A stretch of DNA of 64,000 bases from Parapedobacter pyrenivorans_A (GCF_041925275.1 NZ_JBHEUZ010000009.1:62001-126000); one strand, 5' to 3'. Shown: positions 17,646 to 27,042, counted from the stretch's first letter. Program-made: numbers and translations. The notes: a model not told the origin generated them from the letters alone.

Positions 17646-19520
17646 TCATGTCATCGCCAGGGTAAACGTCGTCCCATTGTTTTTCCCCGTATCTAAAACC
17701 ACGCTGCACTGTATCGCCTCCGCAAGATCCCGGATTATGTGAAGTCCCAATCCATATTTCGTTCCCACTGCCGCTTTCTTATTGTACAACGCATCTACCT
17801 GCTCGCGTGACACGCCCGGACCATTGTCTGTAATACTAATCAGTACTTTTCCGCCCCGTTTTACAGCGCGCCATTCCACCCGCGGGTTAGGCGCATTTCT
17901 GAGGGCTTTCAACGCATTTACCATTAAATTATATAGGATTGTTTTCAGGTAGTCCTCATCGGTACTGACGGAAATATCATCGGGATTTTCGTAGGATACA
18001 GTTACAATCGAATCAATGGGAATGTTGTCCTTCAGGTATTCAAAAAGCGTACTTAGCTGCACCATCTTTTTTTGTGAAGCAAACCGATCCATCTGGCTCT
18101 TGCTCCATAATAGAACGGTCTCCATCGTTTCCAAGAGATTTTCTGCAGAATCGGTAAGTTTTTGCTGCCGTAACTTTGTGCCGTTTTCGTCGAGCAAATC
18201 CGGCGCCTCTTTTTGCAGGCGGAGAAAGTGAATAAGGTTGGCTACCGGACCACGGAGGTCATGGCTTAAGATGCCGAAAAACCTTGTTTTTATCTTATTG
18301 GCTTCGTCCAGTTCATTATTAAGGGCAAGCAATGTCGCATTGGTCCTGCGGCGGTGCACATTTTGGTAAAGCAATAATCCCCCGATAACAAACAGCAGCA
18401 CCGCCCCGCCGATCAACGCAAGCCGGGTCCGCCGGGCATTATCCAATTCCAGCTCATTTACTGCCAGTTGTTTATCCCGCCGGTCAATTTCGCGCTGGCT
18501 TTCTAGCGCCGCTATCCTGTTTTTATTTTCCTGGGAGAAAAGCGAATCGGTTTTTGCAAAGTTCATTTCAGCATATTTCAGGGCTTCCTCAAACTCGCCT
18601 TTTGCTTTCTTTATTTTTGAAAGTACACCGTAGGAATAAAAAAGATTTTGGAGACTACCCGTTGCTTCGGCTACTTCCATAGCTTCCCGAATGTAGCGCT
18701 CTGCTTTCTTTAGAAGCGCAGCCCTGCTTTCATTGATGTTCAAGCTGTTTCTTATGCGATCGTTCAGGGCAAAGAGCAGCTGTTCTTCCGCTAAGGCAAT
18801 CCTGTTTGAAACAGCTACGCTGTAATGGGGCGAAACACGATCAAAAATAGCCAGCGCTTTTTGGTGATACTTCAGTCGATCGCTATGATTGCCTGAAACT
18901 TCCCCCAGGTTGTGATAGCTCACCGCTAGGTGCAGCGAATCTTGTACTTCGGCATACACGGCGATGGCTTTTTTGAGCAATTCTTGTTTTTTCAAGGTAT
19001 CTTTTTCAATAAAAGAAGCGTTGGTATAATAAAGGCCTTCCTGTGGCCTCAGGTTTTCTTTCCGGGCAATGGGCCACACCTTTTCGTTATATACACGCGC
19101 CATCGAATCGTTGCCCTGATGGGCATAGAGCTGGGCAATATTGGATAAGGTCAATATGCGTACAGTGGGAAGATCGCCGGAATGGTCCAGCGATTTTTGG
19201 TAATATTCCAATGCCTTGTCGTAGATGCTTCGATCATTGTAATTGGTTCCCATATCGTTGTAATATATGGCGTAGCCCCTAGTCCAGTTCATTTTTTTGA
19301 CAACGGCCAGCCCGGAGTCGAGGTACTCGAAAGACTGTGCTGGATCCAATCTCGTTGCCATTGCTAGCTGTATATACATCCGGGCTTTGGTGGAATCATT
19401 GCCGGCCGTACTCAGCATATTTTTAAGGGAATCGACATATTCCTGGTCGGTTTGGGCGCAAACTGACATTACCGAAAGCATCAGCTGGAGGAAGAACGAT
19501 ATAAAGGTTCTAACCTCCAT
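17646..19520 (-). CDS. TPR-sensor histidine kinase
   Basis: A 624-residue membrane sensor kinase. A signal peptide (to about residue 23) precedes a periplasmic region of TPR-like helical repeats (NDMGTNYNDRSIYDKALEYY and similar) to about residue 350. One membrane helix follows near residues 363-385, then a HisKA domain with phospho-acceptor His in SHDLRGP and a HATPase_c domain with N-box YNLMVNALKAL, G1 box DNGPG and G2 GLGLHI. The cognate regulator gene lies directly upstream, ending four bases before this start. The signal sensed is unknown; targets may include the neighbouring lipoproteins (inference). Confidence 0.9.
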   Translation of the reverse strand: MEVRTFISFFLQLMLSVMSVCAQTDQEYVDSLKNMLSTAGNDSTKARMYIQLAMATRLDPAQSFEYLDSGLAVVKKMNWTRGYAIYYNDMGTNYNDRSIYDKALEYYQKSLDHSGDLPTVRILTLSNIAQLYAHQGNDSMARVYNEKVWPIARKENLRPQEGLYYTNASFIEKDTLKKQELLKKAIAVYAEVQDSLHLAVSYHNLGEVSGNHSDRLKYHQKALAIFDRVSPHYSVAVSNRIALAEEQLLFALNDRIRNSLNINESRAALLKKAERYIREAMEVAEATGSLQNLFYSYGVLSKIKKAKGEFEEALKYAEMNFAKTDSLFSQENKNRIAALESQREIDRRDKQLAVNELELDNARRTRLALIGGAVLLFVIGGLLLYQNVHRRRTNATLLALNNELDEANKIKTRFFGILSHDLRGPVANLIHFLRLQKEAPDLLDENGTKLRQQKLTDSAENLLETMETVLLWSKSQMDRFASQKKMVQLSTLFEYLKDNIPIDSIVTVSYENPDDISVSTDEDYLKTILYNLMVNALKALRNAPNPRVEWRAVKRGGKVLISITDNGPGVSREQVDALYNKKAAVGTKYGLGLHIIRDLAEAIQCSVVLDTGKNNGTTFTLAMT

Positions 19521-19523
19521 AAG

Positions 19524-20225
19524 CTACCGTGTTAAGTTTCGGACGGCTTCTTTATAGCTACGCCCAATGGGAATTGATATTCCGTCTATAAGCAATTCTG
19601 ACGAACTCATTTTTTCGATAAAATGCGGCTGTACGGCGTAGCTGCGATGAACGCGCAGAAAGCCTGCGAAGGAAGCTGTCTTTAAAAGGTTGCCCAATGA
19701 AGCGAGTACATGATACCGCTTTATTTTGGTAACCACTAGGGTGTAGTCTTTCAGCGCCTCCAGGTATAAAATATCGCTGCTTCGGACTTTTACCTGCTGA
19801 TGTCCGTCTTTGATAAAAAGCGTGTCGCCATGGAGACTGTGATCCAGTAACCCCGATTTTCGGTGCATTTGAAGGTATTCCTCCAGGCGCTGCATGGATG
19901 CAGCAAAGCGTTCTGTTTCTAAGGGCTTTACCAGAAAATCCAGTGCTGCCAGCTCAAAGCTCTCTACGGCATAATCTGGGTAAGACGTAATAAAAATACA
20001 GGCCTCCGCATCGATCAGTTCTTTACGGAACTGCAAGCCGCTGATGGCTCCCATATCGATATCCAACAGCAATACCTGCGGCCGGGTCTCTTCTATTTCC
20101 GCTAGAGCCGCAGCGGGAGAATCGTACATACCAACGATATCAAGAAAGGCATATTTCCTCGCAAAGGCACATACAGTAAGCCTGTCTATCTCATCGTCAT
20201 CGATAATAATACAGCGGTATGCCAC
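19524..20225 (-). CDS. LytTR-type response regulator
   Basis: A 233-residue regulator. The receiver domain begins AYRCIIIDDDEID, has its acidic pocket at IDDDE and the phospho-acceptor Asp in VLLLDIDMG. A LytTR DNA-binding domain (about residues 135-230) contains YLEALKDYTLVVTK and FLRVHRSYAV, the two best-conserved LytTR segments. I chose GTG at 20225, which starts the receiver domain correctly; longer frames to 20279 add 18 residues with no domain content. It forms a two-gene unit with the TPR kinase and is divergent from the tandem lipoprotein genes. Confidence 0.88.
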   Translation of the reverse strand: MAYRCIIIDDDEIDRLTVCAFARKYAFLDIVGMYDSPAAALAEIEETRPQVLLLDIDMGAISGLQFRKELIDAEACIFITSYPDYAVESFELAALDFLVKPLETERFAASMQRLEEYLQMHRKSGLLDHSLHGDTLFIKDGHQQVKVRSSDILYLEALKDYTLVVTKIKRYHVLASLGNLLKTASFAGFLRVHRSYAVQPHFIEKMSSSELLIDGISIPIGRSYKEAVRNLTR

Positions 20226-20388
20226 GGAAAACGACAATTTAACTAAATCAAAACTAAACAAAATTAACGTCGTACACAAACCTTCCTTCGTCTATTTAAA
20301 ACGTCGTTCGTCTATTCTAGGTTGTGCAGGTTGAGGGTTCTGCAAACCTTTGTAGCAGATTTATTTGGTTACATAAAGCCCGCTTACC

Positions 20389-21060
20389 ATGAAAACGAAA
20401 ATTTTAACATCCAGCCTAATCGCCCTGTTTATACTACTGGGCACGGCAGCCCTAACCTCGTGCAGCAAAGACAACTCCCCCCTACTCGAAGGTGCCTTTG
20501 ACATCAATAGCCCTGAAGGGTATTTTCTGTGCGTAAAAGCCTCCGGTGACAACGGGTTCGATCGGAGGATATTGCTATATGAATTTGAGCCAGGGAAAAT
20601 GGTTAAGTTCTATCACGCATATGGCGATGATATTCTCCCATACACGTTAGTTGACGACAATACTATTGTTGTAGGAGATAATCGATTTGTTTTTGATGGA
20701 AACCTTATAACAAGTAATAGGGAAGATTTCAAAGAGATGATTTTAATCGAAGCGCCGGAAAGCAACCAGCTGGCCGGCAAAACCTACGCGGGCACTTACC
20801 ATAGCGGCGATGGGTCGGTGCTTCACCAAAATTTCTTCTACCGTTTTGCCAGCGGCGGAAACACGGTAGATGCGGGCTTCAAAGTGGGGACCGCAGCAGT
20901 GCGCACCGAAAGCTATACACCCATCGGCAACTTTGCCGCGTTGGTATATCTGGATGGCACCAGCGATAACGAATTTATGGTGCTCGTAAACGGTAAGCTG
21001 GAAGTGAATTATAAATCAGGAGGCCCTCAATTACATTACGGCACGTTTGCACAGCAATAA
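20389..21060 (+). CDS. Hypothetical lipoprotein, first of a tandem paralogous pair
   Basis: A 223-residue protein with a lipoprotein signal (lipobox in AALTSCSKD, Cys near residue 25). I do not recognise its family. It has alternating beta-rich segments, including INSPEGYFLCVKASGDNGFD, NRFVFDGNLITSNREDFKEM and the closing MVLVNGKLEVNYKSGG. The gene 22 bases downstream is a close relative with the same order of segments, so this is a local duplication. It is divergent from the LytTR/TPR-kinase pair, which might control it (inference). Confidence 0.75.
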   Translation: MKTKILTSSLIALFILLGTAALTSCSKDNSPLLEGAFDINSPEGYFLCVKASGDNGFDRRILLYEFEPGKMVKFYHAYGDDILPYTLVDDNTIVVGDNRFVFDGNLITSNREDFKEMILIEAPESNQLAGKTYAGTYHSGDGSVLHQNFFYRFASGGNTVDAGFKVGTAAVRTESYTPIGNFAALVYLDGTSDNEFMVLVNGKLEVNYKSGGPQLHYGTFAQQ

Positions 21061-21082
21061 AAATCATTAAAAAAACAGAAAA

Positions 21083-21754
21083 ATGAAAACGGCGAAACTA
21101 TTAACATTTAGTCTGCTTGCTCTAATTATGCTGGGTATGGCGGCACTGATATCTTGCGGTAAAGATGATGATGTACAACCCGAGGAAACCCTTGATATCC
21201 GCAACCCTGAGGGATATTTCCTGTATGTAAGGCAATCGAATCATGATGGTTCCTATCGCAGTACATTTCTGTTTGAATTTGCGGCCGGAAAAATGGTTGA
21301 AATTCACTTACCAAATGGTGTTGACAGTTCCCCTTACACAGTAATTGACGATCAAACGATTGATATAGGCGGAGGTATCAGATTTGTTTTTAATAACAAC
21401 TTGATAACGAGCAATCGAGAAGATTTCCAAGAGATTGTTTTAATCAAAGCACAGGAGAAGGACCAATTGGCCGGTAAAACCTTTTCCGGCACCTACTATC
21501 ATGCGGATATGTCGGTGCTTCACGATAATTTTTTCTACAGCTTTGCCGCCGGAGGGAACACGGTAGATGTGGGGTTAAACGTGGGTACCACCCTGCGAAC
21601 CGAAAGCTATACGTCTATCGGCAATTTTGCCGCACGGGCAGAATTGGACAATGGCGATATCGAGTTTTTGGTGCTTGTAAACGGTAAGCTGGAGGTAAAC
21701 TATAAGGCACAGGGTGTTGCGGGGAATCATTACGGCACATTTACACGGCAATAA
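21083..21754 (+). CDS. Hypothetical lipoprotein, second of a tandem paralogous pair
   Basis: A 223-residue lipoprotein (lipobox AALISCGKDD), the paralogue of the gene upstream. Both share FVFxxNLITSNREDFxE, DQLAGKTFSGTYY-like and LVLVNGKLEVNYK segments, and the length is exactly the same, pointing to duplication of a whole gene. Function unknown; the family probably forms an eight-stranded sandwich or lipocalin-like fold anchored to a membrane (speculative). Transcription may stop at the hairpin near 21976-22006. Confidence 0.75.
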   Translation: MKTAKLLTFSLLALIMLGMAALISCGKDDDVQPEETLDIRNPEGYFLYVRQSNHDGSYRSTFLFEFAAGKMVEIHLPNGVDSSPYTVIDDQTIDIGGGIRFVFNNNLITSNREDFQEIVLIKAQEKDQLAGKTFSGTYYHADMSVLHDNFFYSFAAGGNTVDVGLNVGTTLRTESYTSIGNFAARAELDNGDIEFLVLVNGKLEVNYKAQGVAGNHYGTFTRQ

Positions 21755-21766
21755 CGTAACCAGTTT

Positions 21767-21865
21767 ATGAACCTAATAAAAATAGGCAATCGCGTAACTA
21801 TGCTAATAGCCGTTCTATGTTTGCTCATCGGAGGGATATTATTGATACTAGCGATGTGGTTATGA
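21767..21865 (+). CDS. Possible small single-span membrane peptide (32 aa)
   Basis: ATG at 21767 opens a 32-codon frame ending at TGA 21863-21865. The peptide begins MNLIKIGNRVTML and continues as a single hydrophobic helix of about 20 residues ending AMWL. It lies 12 bases after the second lipoprotein gene on the same strand. A basic N-terminus plus one strong membrane helix fits real small membrane proteins, but a chance ORF of this size is common. No homology can be checked here. Confidence 0.3.
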   Translation: MNLIKIGNRVTMLIAVLCLLIGGILLILAMWL

Positions 21866-22315
21866 ACAAGTTTTTGATATCGTCTTGTGTATCCCACTGC
21901 CCCGCACTCGGGGAGCCACAGCCATCTGCAGAGGGGGGGCTACAACGAAAAATCGCTTGGCGGCTCCTGTAAATGAAAAAACCCCTGCTTTCGCAGAGGC
22001 GTTTTTCGTTGTGCGGAAGATGAGGTTCCCTTAGAACTTTTGGAGGGGATTTTGCAGGTTGCGGAGGAGATTATAAGATATTCCGAAGTGCAGAACACTC
22101 CGGAAGGTTGAATGTTTTGCATCGTTGCTTAATTGCTAACATCAGCACGAGCAGCTTGGCTCGCCCTTGCAGATTGGCTGCATAGGCTCGTAGGCGTCTC
22201 ACTTGCCTGATCCACGCATGCAATAGAGTTTCCATGTAATGGAGCCTAATAAGCGGACCTCAAACATTCTGGTCTACAATTTATTAGGGACTGTCCGGTT
22301 GACATGCTCTTGCAA
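21866..22315. other. Intergenic segment between convergent units, with a coding-like remnant
   Basis: This stretch separates the plus-strand lipoproteins from the minus-strand PUL1. It holds a hairpin (next entry) and a plus-strand frame open between TGA 21974 and TGA 22109-22111 that reads like helical protein (EDEVPLELLEGILQV...) but has no ATG. That may be the tail of a lost gene. From 22112 to 22315 I see no gene or clear signal. Confidence 0.35.
21976..22006. terminator. Candidate bidirectional terminator
   Basis: A CCCCTGC / GCAGAGG stem with a small loop is flanked by a run of A on the left and a run of T on the right, so it could end transcription both ways between convergent units. 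The stem has one mismatch and a small bulge. An outer inverted repeat (21943-21956 with 21999-22011) could form an alternative structure. Confidence 0.35.
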
Positions 22316-23734
22316 TTACCGAAAGGAACCCCCGTCCTCCAATTTTGTATACCAATCCGGCCCCGCGGCCACCACGTCCTGAAAGTTTGCTATCATCTGC
22401 TGTTTCATGGTATTGGCGATAGCGGGGTGATGATGAGCAACGTCGACGGATTGCATGGGGTCCTCCTTTAGGTTATACAGCTCAAAACGTCCCAGATGCG
22501 TCTTTCTTATGTAATCAAGATATGGCTTCCGGAATGCTGAAGGCCCCTCAGGATGTTGTCCATCAAGATAGCCAATGAGTGTCCAATCTCCGTCACGGAG
22601 CGCGGCCATGGAGTTGAAATGATGAAAGGTGAAGACCGGTCGCCCCCGTTCAAACGGCTGACCCTTTATAAGCGGTAGGAGGCTTACGCCATCTTTGGCA
22701 AGAGTCGTAGCCTGTTCATTACCCGACAACTCGCAGAATGTCGCAAAAAAATCCACCAAACCACACGCACTTGCTACTTTCTTTCCATGTTTTATCTGTC
22801 CATCCCAATAAAAAATAGCGGGCACCCGTATCCCCCCTTCCCATACGTCTCCCTTCTTGCCCCGCAGTCCTCCGTTCGATTCATGGTACCTGCTTCCATT
22901 ATCGGATGTGAATACAATTAATGTCTCCTTGCTAAGGCCCATTTCCCGAAGCTTTTCCATCACACGGCCGATTGCGTTATCCATATTTTCAATGCACCCG
23001 TAGTAGTCGGCGTGTTTTTCATCCAGCCCATTTTGTAGGTGCCGTTCGCGGTATGCTGCCGGTGCTTTCACGACCTCATGCGGTTCGGTAAACCATAGCT
23101 GGAGATAGAACGGGGCATCGTCCGACCGATGTTCCTCCAACCAGGTGATGGCTCGGTCTGCGGCCAATTGACATGAAAAACCTTTTTGCTTGCCCAGCGG
23201 CTTACCGTTCAGTACAAAACTGACCGGGTCTCTCTGGGAGGGTACGGCATTATTTGCGCAGGCATACCAATAGTCAAAACCATAGCGATCGAGCGGTGGA
23301 TCCAATACCGACGGATCTTTCATGTCCCACGTACTGAGATGCCACTTTCCGAAATGGGCCGTTTGATAGCCGCTTTTCTTCAGCACTTCGGCGATTGTCA
23401 CTTCCTCTTCAGGGAGGTGCATGGGATTCCTTGGCGGAATCCAGCTGTACACACCCACGCGATTATGGTTGCGACCGGTCATCAGCGCAGCCCTGGAAGG
23501 AGAGCAAACGGTCGATCCGGCATAAAAATTTGTTAGCCTCAAGCCCTTCCGGGCCAATCCATCCAGTACCGGCGTGTTCACATATTCACTTCCGAAACAC
23601 CCCAAGTCGCCATAGCCCAGGTCGTCCGCCAAGATCACAATGATATTCGGTTTCTCGGTTTTCGGTATAGTGCCCGCCACTAATGTCAGGGATAACATAA
23701 ACACCCCGCATAGCGATAAGATAATTCTCCGCAT
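22316..23734 (-). CDS. Exported S1-family sulfatase (CSPSR)
   Basis: A 472-residue arylsulfatase-like enzyme with a signal peptide (about residues 1-20). The metal-binding start PNIIVILADDLGYGD carries the Asp pair, and the catalytic motif C77-S-P-S-R-A, with Cys converted to formylglycine, is intact. GKWHLS and FTSDNGS, which carry further metal and sulfate ligands, are also present. It should remove a sulfate ester from a sugar in the periplasm. No formylglycine-generating enzyme lies in the window. It is the last gene of PUL1, 28 bases after the alpha/beta hydrolase. The sugar position attacked cannot be predicted. Confidence 0.92.
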   Translation of the reverse strand: MRRIILSLCGVFMLSLTLVAGTIPKTEKPNIIVILADDLGYGDLGCFGSEYVNTPVLDGLARKGLRLTNFYAGSTVCSPSRAALMTGRNHNRVGVYSWIPPRNPMHLPEEEVTIAEVLKKSGYQTAHFGKWHLSTWDMKDPSVLDPPLDRYGFDYWYACANNAVPSQRDPVSFVLNGKPLGKQKGFSCQLAADRAITWLEEHRSDDAPFYLQLWFTEPHEVVKAPAAYRERHLQNGLDEKHADYYGCIENMDNAIGRVMEKLREMGLSKETLIVFTSDNGSRYHESNGGLRGKKGDVWEGGIRVPAIFYWDGQIKHGKKVASACGLVDFFATFCELSGNEQATTLAKDGVSLLPLIKGQPFERGRPVFTFHHFNSMAALRDGDWTLIGYLDGQHPEGPSAFRKPYLDYIRKTHLGRFELYNLKEDPMQSVDVAHHHPAIANTMKQQMIANFQDVVAAGPDWYTKLEDGGSFR

Positions 23735-23761
23735 AAGATCTATTCAATTAATGAGTTTCAT

Positions 23762-24610
23762 TTAGTTAACGATATACCCCAGATCGGTCAAAAATTCCTC
23801 CGCTGCCAACAAGGTTTCCCTGAAATAACGCAAGCCTTTTTGCGGCCGATAATTAAAAAAGCCATGTTCCTGTCCTTCGTACAATATCAGATCACAACGG
23901 CCACCCACTTCCTGCATGTTTTGTTGATACTGTTTAGCCATCGCTACAGGAATCAGTTTATCCTTCGTACCCAACAAAACCACGGTCGGCGCGGCACCCT
24001 GCCGGATGTTGTGGAACGGCGAAATTTCCCGATACCGATTCTTCAACCGGTCATAGCCATAGTTGCCCGGTCCGTTGTTGAATACCGGATTGAACAGTAC
24101 CAGCGCATTGGGTCTCGGATTCACCGATAGGTCGTCGGTTTCTTCGTCGATCGCCGTGAGGTCTGCCGAGGCCGCGACATGGCCTCCCGCAGAGCCACCC
24201 CCAGCTGCCAATCTTCCGGTATCGATTCCCAGGTGCTCGGCATTTTTCCGTAGGTAACGAATTGCCGACCGCCCATCTTTCACCGACTCGAACGGTGTGG
24301 TGCCATGCTTCTTTCCTATCCGGTATTCAGCGGTTGCCGCAATCATGCCTTTGGATGCCAGGTATTCCGCCTGCGGCTTGAACTGGTCGATGTTACCAGT
24401 CATCCATCCGCCACCAAAGAAGAAAACAATCGCGGGGTACCGTTTTCCGGAGCTGTAATCCGCGGGATAATACAATTTCATCTTCAGCCGTACGGTATCA
24501 ACCTGTTTATAGGTCACTTCTTGCACGGCTATCTGACCACGCAGGGTTGTGGAAACCGTTATGGCCAACAGCCCTAACGCTAACTTAAAAAGATGTTTCA
24601 TATACTTCAT
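23762..24610 (-). CDS. Exported alpha/beta hydrolase, acetyl-esterase-like
   Basis: A 282-residue protein with an N-terminal signal (ending TLRGQ). It has the hormone-sensitive-lipase/BD-FAE type features: oxyanion segment FFGGGW, nucleophile Ser in GGSAGG, an Asp in LLGTKDKLIPV and the catalytic His in EGQEHGFFN. Such enzymes remove acetyl or feruloyl groups from polysaccharides. Within PUL1 between two sulfatases, it probably deacylates the sulfated glycan or its oligomers in the periplasm. Start at 24610 chosen; ATG at 24601 is an alternative. Confidence 0.85.
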   Translation of the reverse strand: MKYMKHLFKLALGLLAITVSTTLRGQIAVQEVTYKQVDTVRLKMKLYYPADYSSGKRYPAIVFFFGGGWMTGNIDQFKPQAEYLASKGMIAATAEYRIGKKHGTTPFESVKDGRSAIRYLRKNAEHLGIDTGRLAAGGGSAGGHVAASADLTAIDEETDDLSVNPRPNALVLFNPVFNNGPGNYGYDRLKNRYREISPFHNIRQGAAPTVVLLGTKDKLIPVAMAKQYQQNMQEVGGRCDLILYEGQEHGFFNYRPQKGLRYFRETLLAAEEFLTDLGYIVN

Positions 24611-24613
24611 TTC

Positions 24614-26224
24614 TCAATTATTTCTCCGCCTACGGTATTTCCGCGCTTCCTTCCAAGGCATGACCTCCGAACGTTCTGCCCATTGCACATACAGCTTATC
24701 CAATTCCGTCACCTTATCCGGAAAAGCTGCACTCAGATCCGTGGTTTCGCTCCGATCCTCCTGCAGGTTGTAGAGCGCCCATTTTTCATCCGGAAAGGTT
24801 GAAACCAGTTTCCAGTCGCCCTTACGTACCGCCCGGAATCCCAGATGCTCCCAATACAATGCTTCATGCACTGTCCGGTCATCTCCTTCGAGCACGGGTA
24901 CGAGGCTCTTCCCATCCATTGGTTTTAACGCTTTTCCCCGGTAAGTTTCCGGGCGATTAACGCCGGTATACGCCATCAGGGTGGGCACCACATCGATAAT
25001 ATGCGCCGGAGCATGTCTCCAGGAATTTGCTGTCACCGCCTCGGGATATCGGATGATGAATGGCGTCGCGATCCCACCCTCGTGCATCCAATGCTTAAAG
25101 TACCGGAATGGTGTATTGCTGGCGTTTGCCCAGTTAGCCTCGTAACTGATGAACGATCCCGGACCACCCGGATCCGAACCGGGCTGATTTTTTCCAAACT
25201 GTTCAGCTAGCTCCATGCATCCTCCGTTGTCACTGAGAAAAATAACAATTGTGTTTTCGGATATTCCTTTTTTATCGAGCACATCAAGCACCGAACCGAT
25301 CCCCTGATCCATTCGATCCACCATTGCCGCGTAAACCGCCATCTTGCGGGCCCACGCCGACTGTTCCTCCCCGGTAAGCGAATCCCATGCGGGTACCGTT
25401 TCATCCCGATCTGTTAGGCGGGTACCTTGGTCGATGATGCCGAGCTGTTGCATCCGCTTATACCTATTCAAACGTATAGAATCCCAACCTACCCGGTAGG
25501 TGTCACTGTATCGTTCGATATCTTCCGCGGGTGCTTGCAATGGCCAGTGAGGCGCCGTATAGGCTAAATAAAGCAGGAAAGGGGTTTCCGGGTCGGATGC
25601 GACATGGTCTCCAATGAAGTCTACCGCCTGTTCGCTGATGGCATCCGTCATGTAGAAACCGGAATCAGGCGGTATGTACTGCTCGCGGTTGCGCACCATT
25701 TTAATTTTTTTGTAATCGCCTTTGTAAGGATCGAAATAGTCCGCGGCACCTCCAATCACGCAGAACGACTCGTCAAATCCCCGGTTGGCCGGCCAGGAGG
25801 CTTCTGCATCGCCGACATGCCATTTGCCCGACAGGTAAGTCTTGTAACCGCCTGACTGGAACACTTCCCCCATCGTCATGCTCTCATCGTTGATATACCC
25901 CTGATACGCTGGGAGCTCGATGCCGGTGCCCGTCATTCCGCCCATGCCGGCCCGGTGATGGTACATGCCTGTAAGCAGTGCAGCCCGGGTTGGGCAACAC
26001 CGGGCGGCGTTGTAAAATTGCGTGAAACGGATGCCTTCGCTAGCCAGCCGATCAATATGGGGGGTGTGAATTTCCGAACCATAACTGCCGATGTCCGAGT
26101 ACCCCATATCATCCGCGAGTATCACAATGACGTTTGGCTTCTCGGATTTTTTGTCATGACGTGTATTGTCGGCCGCTAATGCGATGGTGCTGATCCCCAA
26201 GAATGTTACGAATATGCGCTTCAT
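24614..26224 (-). CDS. Exported S1-family sulfatase (CCPTR), AtsA-like
   Basis: A 536-residue arylsulfatase-like protein with a short signal peptide. The metal-binding block is PNVIVILADDMGYSD; the catalytic motif is C76-C-P-T-R followed by AALLTG. GKWHVGD and FLSDNGG supply other active-site residues. Length and the KHWMHEGGIATPFI segment fit the long AtsA-like branch. It is 17 bases downstream of the DUF1080 gene and 3 bases before the esterase, in the PUL1 operon. The substrate is a sulfate ester of unknown sugar position. Confidence 0.92.
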   Translation of the reverse strand: MKRIFVTFLGISTIALAADNTRHDKKSEKPNVIVILADDMGYSDIGSYGSEIHTPHIDRLASEGIRFTQFYNAARCCPTRAALLTGMYHHRAGMGGMTGTGIELPAYQGYINDESMTMGEVFQSGGYKTYLSGKWHVGDAEASWPANRGFDESFCVIGGAADYFDPYKGDYKKIKMVRNREQYIPPDSGFYMTDAISEQAVDFIGDHVASDPETPFLLYLAYTAPHWPLQAPAEDIERYSDTYRVGWDSIRLNRYKRMQQLGIIDQGTRLTDRDETVPAWDSLTGEEQSAWARKMAVYAAMVDRMDQGIGSVLDVLDKKGISENTIVIFLSDNGGCMELAEQFGKNQPGSDPGGPGSFISYEANWANASNTPFRYFKHWMHEGGIATPFIIRYPEAVTANSWRHAPAHIIDVVPTLMAYTGVNRPETYRGKALKPMDGKSLVPVLEGDDRTVHEALYWEHLGFRAVRKGDWKLVSTFPDEKWALYNLQEDRSETTDLSAAFPDKVTELDKLYVQWAERSEVMPWKEARKYRRRRNN

Positions 26225-26241
26225 CTTTTCCTGTATATAAC

Positions 26242-27033
26242 CTACAACTCCCTGACCCAGATGTTCCGGAAGCTAATCGCTTCACTGGGATCTCCGTGGT
26301 CTTGAAGACGGATGGGACCGTCGCCGTGCGGTTCTACGTTGGGAAAACCCGTATAAACCGTCGTCCCGTTTATCCGCGTATGGTACTGCACCACCAAGCC
26401 GTTGTGGATCACTGTTACGTACGGATAGGTACGGTACGTACCGTCTTCCCTGAATGTCGGTGCCGTATAAATAATGTCGTACACATTCCACTCACCTGGC
26501 CGGCGCATCGCGTTAATCCGTGGTGCCGTCTGCTTGTACACGCTGCCGGCCTGTCCGTTGGCATACGTCTTGTTAAGATAGTTATCCAACACCTGCACCT
26601 CGTATTTCCCTTGCAGAATCACGCCGCTGTTGCCCCGCGCCTGGCTGCTGCCAGTGATCGTTTCAGGCACCTTCCATTCCAGGTGAAGCTGGAAATCCCG
26701 ATAGTGTTTTTTGGTTTCAATGCTTCCAGTCCCCTTATTAACCGTCAATACGCCGTTGGAAACATGCCACCGGGCTTCTTCCGTTTTTACGCCCCTCCAT
26801 TGGGAAAGGTCTTTCCCATCAAACAACACATCGGCATCGGAAGGAGCGGGAATGGGTTCTTCGCACGGTACCGCACCCGGTGTTACCACGGGCGGCTGCG
26901 GAAGCCAAAACTCCGACATGTCGGGTTTCATCGTGCCCGGTTTGGGAAATTCACCCTGCGCGAGGAGGGTTTGCGGAATGGCAAAACTAAAAAGCAAGAA
27001 AAAAACAGGTATCAATTTTTTGGTATTCATCAC
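26242..27033 (-). CDS. Exported DUF1080 protein, putative 3-keto-disaccharide hydrolase
   Basis: A 263-residue protein with a signal peptide (ending TLLAQ). It has the DUF1080 concanavalin-like fold: VLFDGKDLSQWRG at the domain start, HLEWKVPE, NSGVILQGKYEVQVLDN in the middle, and GPIRLQDHGDPSEAISFRNI at the end. Characterised members hydrolyse 3-keto-glycosides. The neighbouring Gfo/Idh/MocA oxidoreductase could make that 3-keto substrate, so the pair would cleave a glycosidic bond by oxidation followed by elimination. That is inference from known pathways. It lies 9 bases after the oxidoreductase gene. Confidence 0.88.
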   Translation of the reverse strand: MMNTKKLIPVFFLLFSFAIPQTLLAQGEFPKPGTMKPDMSEFWLPQPPVVTPGAVPCEEPIPAPSDADVLFDGKDLSQWRGVKTEEARWHVSNGVLTVNKGTGSIETKKHYRDFQLHLEWKVPETITGSSQARGNSGVILQGKYEVQVLDNYLNKTYANGQAGSVYKQTAPRINAMRRPGEWNVYDIIYTAPTFREDGTYRTYPYVTVIHNGLVVQYHTRINGTTVYTGFPNVEPHGDGPIRLQDHGDPSEAISFRNIWVREL

Positions 27034-27042
27034 GGTCTCAAA

